From positions 1 through 9,219 of the forward strand of contig JBCCFC010000486.1 in the NCBI GenBank assembly GCA_039029935.1: 9,219 nucleotides of DNA, given 5' to 3'. Position numbers and translations under genes: made by a program. Below are positions 7,036 to 9,219 of the stretch, one piece after another. The stretch is from G039029935 sp039029935. Lineage in GTDB: Bacteria > Chloroflexota > Anaerolineae > Caldilineales > Caldilineaceae. The notes under the pieces are model-generated. The model saw only the letters and a list, made by a program, of their open reading frames with translations. It was not told the DNA's origin and ran no database searches. Position 1 is the stretch's first letter. The number at the start of each line of letters is the position of its first letter.

Positions 7036-7613
7036 TATGAAATTACCTTATATACAAGTGTATCACTCGCTAAAAGTTCCTTACCAAGTAAGGCGTCCAC
7101 GATTTCATCCAACTCGTCTAATGTTGATGCATCAGCAATCAATGTACCATTGTTTACCGCCAACCAATGCCCAATTTCATAGTCATCGTTATGTTCGCTT
7201 ATCCATTCCATAGATGCTTTGAAGGCTCCTGGCGTACTACGAGGTCCTCTGCGCTTGGTAGGTTTCAATGTGGGTTGTTTTTCAAATAACTTTCGTACAC
7301 TCGCAAAAGATTGACTATCTGGGAATCTCTCAATGGCAATTTGAGAGAGATAATCTGCCTGTCTTAAATCCACATATCCGAGTGTGATACCGATGGCCTT
7401 GCGAAGCTGTTCCTCGCTGGCAACCGTCCAATCCAACTGTTTCATCATGCGCCGATAGACGCGGCCATTGCGTTCCTGAGCGACAGCCCATAGTTCATCC
7501 ATCAACTCATCCGTCGGCACGATTTTTGGTATTTCATTCTTTTTGACAGCACCATTATTGCTATACATACCAATATTATTTGATACATCCATTGATACAC
7601 CATCTGTATACAT
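7035..7613 (-). CDS. uncharacterised protein with DUF5678-like C-terminus, partner of the aspartic protease
   Basis: The protein has 192 residues. Residues 1-30 are polar and probably disordered. Residues 33-112 are helical, with many charged residues. A basic stretch (118-126, KPTKRRGPR) links to residues 134-191. There, GHWLAVNNGTLIADASTLDEL and the following VYKV resemble the DUF5678 pattern (G-W-V-A...G.V.A...T.EEL), a small domain of unknown function. The start at 7613 is well supported: AAAGGAG (7620-7626) is 6 bases upstream. It is the first gene of the leftward cluster, behind a recognisable promoter. It is coupled to the protease, so the two products may act together, for example as substrate or adaptor and protease. 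This is inference; I do not recognise the N-terminal part. Confidence 0.75.
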   Translation of the reverse strand: MYTDGVSMDVSNNIGMYSNNGAVKKNEIPKIVPTDELMDELWAVAQERNGRVYRRMMKQLDWTVASEEQLRKAIGITLGYVDLRQADYLSQIAIERFPDSQSFASVRKLFEKQPTLKPTKRRGPRSTPGAFKASMEWISEHNDDYEIGHWLAVNNGTLIADASTLDELDEIVDALLGKELLASDTLVYKVIS

Positions 7614-7619
7614 ACTTTA

Positions 7620-7626
7620 CTCCTTT
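7620..7626 (-). promoter_or_regulatory. ribosome binding site of the DUF5678-like gene
   Basis: AAAGGAG on the minus strand lies 6 bases before the ATG at 7613. Confidence 0.75.
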
Positions 7627-7655
7627 CCAACGACGCTGGGCATCATCAACCCATA

Positions 7656-7671
7656 GCACAAAAACCTGTGC
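7656..7671. promoter_or_regulatory. dyad GCACA-N6-TGTGC at the predicted leftward transcript start
   Basis: GCACA (7656-7660) and TGTGC (7667-7671) form an inverted repeat. The leftward transcript is predicted to start near 7670, so the dyad is either an operator at +1 or a small 5' stem-loop. It shares TGTGCGA (7667-7673) with the palindrome at 7722-7741. Confidence 0.35.
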
Positions 7672-7676
7672 GACCT

Positions 7677-7705
7677 ATTGTACTTCATTGCAAACCATCA
7701 GACAA
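7677..7705 (-). promoter_or_regulatory. predicted sigma-70 promoter for the leftward gene cluster
   Basis: On the minus strand a TTGTCT -35 box (7700-7705) is followed by 17 bases and a TACAAT -10 box (7677-7682). It lies about 64 bases upstream of the first start codon of the DUF5678-like/protease cluster. Confidence 0.5.
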
Positions 7706-7716
7706 AATTGAGCCAT

Positions 7717-7745
7717 TTGACTATCGCTCATATGTGCGATATAAT
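7717..7745 (+). promoter_or_regulatory. near-consensus sigma-70 promoter for the PhyH gene
   Basis: TTGACT (7717-7722), a 17-base spacer and TATAAT (7740-7745) match the consensus in 11 of 12 positions. The promoter is 50 bases upstream of the dioxygenase ATG, giving a short leader. It is back to back with the leftward promoter. Confidence 0.75.
7722..7741. promoter_or_regulatory. imperfect 20-base palindrome in the promoter spacer (candidate operator)
   Basis: TATCGCTCATATGTGCGATA equals its own reverse complement except at one symmetric pair (18 of 20 positions). It spans the spacer between the -35 and -10 boxes, where a bound dimeric repressor would block polymerase. No regulator gene is present in the window. 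Confidence 0.5.
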
Positions 7746-7780
7746 AAAATGCAACAATATCTATATTTACGGTGATACAC

Positions 7781-7787
7781 AAAGGAG
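7781..7787 (+). promoter_or_regulatory. ribosome binding site of the PhyH gene
   Basis: AAAGGAG lies 8 bases before the ATG at 7796. It argues against the longer GTG start at 7772, which would place this site inside the gene. Confidence 0.8.
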
Positions 7788-7795
7788 CAGTTCTC

Positions 7796-8725
7796 ATGTC
7801 ACAGCATTTACCACAACCAACCACAGATATGGCACAAAACAAAGCCAACTTGGACGAATTTGGCTATTGTCTGCTTGCCAATGCGCTGACGGATGAGGAA
7901 GTAACCGCCTTGCGTACTCGCTTGGCAGAGCAGGCAGCGGCAGAACGTGAACAAGATGTGGCCTATCGCGATGCGGGTCCAGCACAGGGCGGGGTCAATC
8001 AACGGCTCTGGTTTTTGGTGAACAAGGGGCAGGTGTTCCGCGATTTGTTGCTCCATGCGCGGATGCGTGAATTGGTGGCGCATGTATTGGGCGAGCAATA
8101 TCTGTTGTCGAGCTTTACAGCCAACATCGCCAATCCGGGTGGCATCATCGAAATGCATACGGATCAGTGGTGGATGCCAATGTCTACAGCCAGCGGACAT
8201 CCGGTGGTCAAGCCCGGCTCGATGACACGAGCTAACTTTCGTGGCAATCACCTCCAGAAGGACGAGACCACACGACCAGAGATGATGCCACCCGCTGTCG
8301 CCTGTAATGTGATGTGGATGTTGACCGACTTCACAGACGAAAATGGTGCAACACGCGTTGTGCCCGGAAGCCATCTGTCGGGGCGTCAGCCGGATTCGAT
8401 ACTGGATGAAGATGCCAATTGGTTGCCGGGTACAGGACCCGCCGGGACAGCGATGATTTTTGAAGGCCGTCTCTGGCACAGTACGGGGGCGAATGTAAGC
8501 GACCAGCCGCGCTTAGGGGCACTTTCCTATTTCTGTGCGCCCATGTTCCGCCAGCAGGAAAACTTGATGGTAGGCACAGACCCAGAGGTCTTACAAAATG
8601 CGCCGCAAGAACTGTTGGACTTGCTTGGATTTAGGCTTTGGAATGGGTATGGTCGTATTCTCAGTCCGAAAAATTCACGTATCGAACTGGGTGAGAAGTC
8701 ACTCGGTGAATTACAGGTGGCATAA
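7796..8725 (+). CDS. phytanoyl-CoA dioxygenase (PhyH) family Fe(II)/2-oxoglutarate oxygenase
   Basis: The protein has 309 residues from the ATG chosen by its ribosome binding site. Members use Fe(II), O2 and 2-oxoglutarate to hydroxylate small molecules; the substrate is not evident here. The iron triad is visible: H121-T-D123 in EMHTDQWW and the distal H228 in GRLWHSTGANVS. R239 (QPRLGAL), 11 residues after the distal histidine, should bind the 2-oxoglutarate carboxylate. The DENGATRVVPGSH block (181-193) is a family hallmark. The length is typical of bacterial PhyH proteins. There is no signal peptide. The gene has its own strong promoter with an operator-like palindrome, so expression is probably controlled. 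The histidine-phosphatase-like gene starts 6 bases after its stop, so the two are cotranscribed. Confidence 0.93.
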   Translation: MSQHLPQPTTDMAQNKANLDEFGYCLLANALTDEEVTALRTRLAEQAAAEREQDVAYRDAGPAQGGVNQRLWFLVNKGQVFRDLLLHARMRELVAHVLGEQYLLSSFTANIANPGGIIEMHTDQWWMPMSTASGHPVVKPGSMTRANFRGNHLQKDETTRPEMMPPAVACNVMWMLTDFTDENGATRVVPGSHLSGRQPDSILDEDANWLPGTGPAGTAMIFEGRLWHSTGANVSDQPRLGALSYFCAPMFRQQENLMVGTDPEVLQNAPQELLDLLGFRLWNGYGRILSPKNSRIELGEKSLGELQVA

Positions 8726-8731
8726 ACGATT

Positions 8732-9139
8732 ATGTTAACACTCTATTTTGTTCGTCATGGTGAAGTCCATAACCCGCAAGGCATTGTCTATGGTCGTCTG
8801 CCCGGCTTTGGCTTGAGTGAGACAGGCAGAATACAAATTGAGCAGGTAGCTCAGGTCTTGCGTACACGAGGACCATTCCATGCGCTTTATGCATCGCCGC
8901 TTCAACGTGCACAGGAGTCGGCCCAGATTTTGGCGGATGATTTAGGGCTGACCATCCAAACAGAAGATGCTATCGTTGAAACGGGGATCGGTGCGTATCA
9001 GGGTCAGCCGTTCTCAGCACTGCCACGCCCATTGATCACCGAAGAACCAGTCCACGAAGGTATCGAATCCGCTGCATCAATGCGTACACGTTTTCTACGG
9101 TGGATAGAAGCGATGCAGGCGGAGCAAGCAAGTGCTTGA
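8732..9139 (+). CDS. histidine phosphatase (phosphoglycerate-mutase-like) protein, C-terminally short
   Basis: The protein has 135 residues. It opens with the catalytic motif VR8-H9-G10-E of the histidine phosphatase superfamily, in which the His is phosphorylated. The family arginine R59 in ASPLQRAQES and an acid E83 before GIGAYQGQPF follow, all in the right order. GIESAASMRTRF (110-121) matches the family's GES...R segment. Family members usually have about 200 residues, with a second catalytic histidine in a VSHG-type motif after this point. Here TGA (9137-9139) comes first, and none of the three forward frames in the remaining 80 bases shows such a motif. The enzyme may be inactive or truncated. 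The start follows the PhyH stop by 6 bases, with a weak AGGTGG (8715-8720) 11 bases before the ATG. Its substrate is unknown. Confidence 0.8.
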   Translation: MLTLYFVRHGEVHNPQGIVYGRLPGFGLSETGRIQIEQVAQVLRTRGPFHALYASPLQRAQESAQILADDLGLTIQTEDAIVETGIGAYQGQPFSALPRPLITEEPVHEGIESAASMRTRFLRWIEAMQAEQASA

Positions 9140-9140
9140 A

Positions 9141-9170
9141 GCGTGAATAGGGCAGTTCACCTGTCCACGC
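9141..9170 (+). other. weak stem-loop after the phosphatase-like gene
   Basis: GCGTG (9141-9145) can pair with CACGC (9166-9170), and GGCAG (9151-9155) with CTG-CC inside it, leaving bulges. It follows the stop codon directly. No T-run follows, so it is a poor intrinsic terminator. I see no gene in 9140-9219. Confidence 0.2.
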
Positions 9171-9219
9171 AAGTTAAACGAGCAAGTAGATTTGAGCAAC
9201 CAGTCATCAAACAGATCAC

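Noticed and set aside
7678..7795. Upstream small frame from a TTG overlapping the PhyH start
   Set aside because: It has no ribosome binding site, runs across the predicted promoter and enters the PhyH gene out of frame.
7772..7795. GTG start eight codons upstream of the PhyH ATG
   Set aside because: The AAAGGAG at 7781-7787 fits the ATG at 7796 with an 8-base spacing, and the GTG has no site of its own.
7808..8479. A 223-codon open frame on the minus strand
   Set aside because: It lies wholly antisense to the PhyH gene, has no recognisable motif and no family resemblance, and is a shadow of the coding strand.

Overview
The window looks like a bacterial chromosome segment with balanced base composition and Shine-Dalgarno sites of the AAAGGAG type. 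The gene content is a sulfatase, a sulfatase remnant, a PhyH-family dioxygenase and a giant STAND ATPase with WD40 repeats. The STAND protein carries a pentapeptide-like linker and an RPYER-type tail. I associate this style with Chloroflexota (Herpetosiphon/Caldilinea-like) or, less likely, Poribacteria or cyanobacteria. This taxonomic guess is inference only; there is no rRNA or other marker in the window.

Left part, plus strand (1-2333): the C-terminal part of an ATPase-like protein ending in a PD-(D/E)XK nuclease fold runs in from the left edge. It is followed after 32 bases by a complete FGly-type sulfatase. A 156-base convergent gap (2334-2489) holds a purine-rich CGCAGAG repeat and a perfect AT-rich inverted repeat.

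Middle, minus strand (2490-7613): a cluster reading right to left. It begins with a small gene with a DUF5678-like C-terminus. Next comes a retropepsin-like aspartic protease that overlaps it by one base. Then follows a sulfatase gene cut off just before its catalytic cysteine motif, and finally a 1255-residue STAND protein. The STAND protein has an NB-ARC-type ATPase, a pentapeptide-like linker and 14 WD40 repeats, which fits two seven-bladed propellers. A degenerate second copy of the CGCAGAG repeat lies just upstream of the STAND gene, so the gene is flanked by related repeats in direct orientation.

Right part, plus strand (7796-9139): a divergent intergenic region carries a near-consensus sigma-70 promoter for each direction. 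The rightward promoter has a 20-base imperfect palindrome in its spacer. It drives a PhyH-type Fe(II)/2-oxoglutarate dioxygenase and, 6 bases downstream, a histidine-phosphatase-like protein that stops before the usual second catalytic histidine.

The most interesting candidates are the STAND/WD40 sensor without a recognisable effector domain, the coupled DUF5678-like/retropepsin pair under its own promoter, and the signs of gene loss and insertion around the sulfatase remnant. None of these is proven to be a new system from sequence alone.
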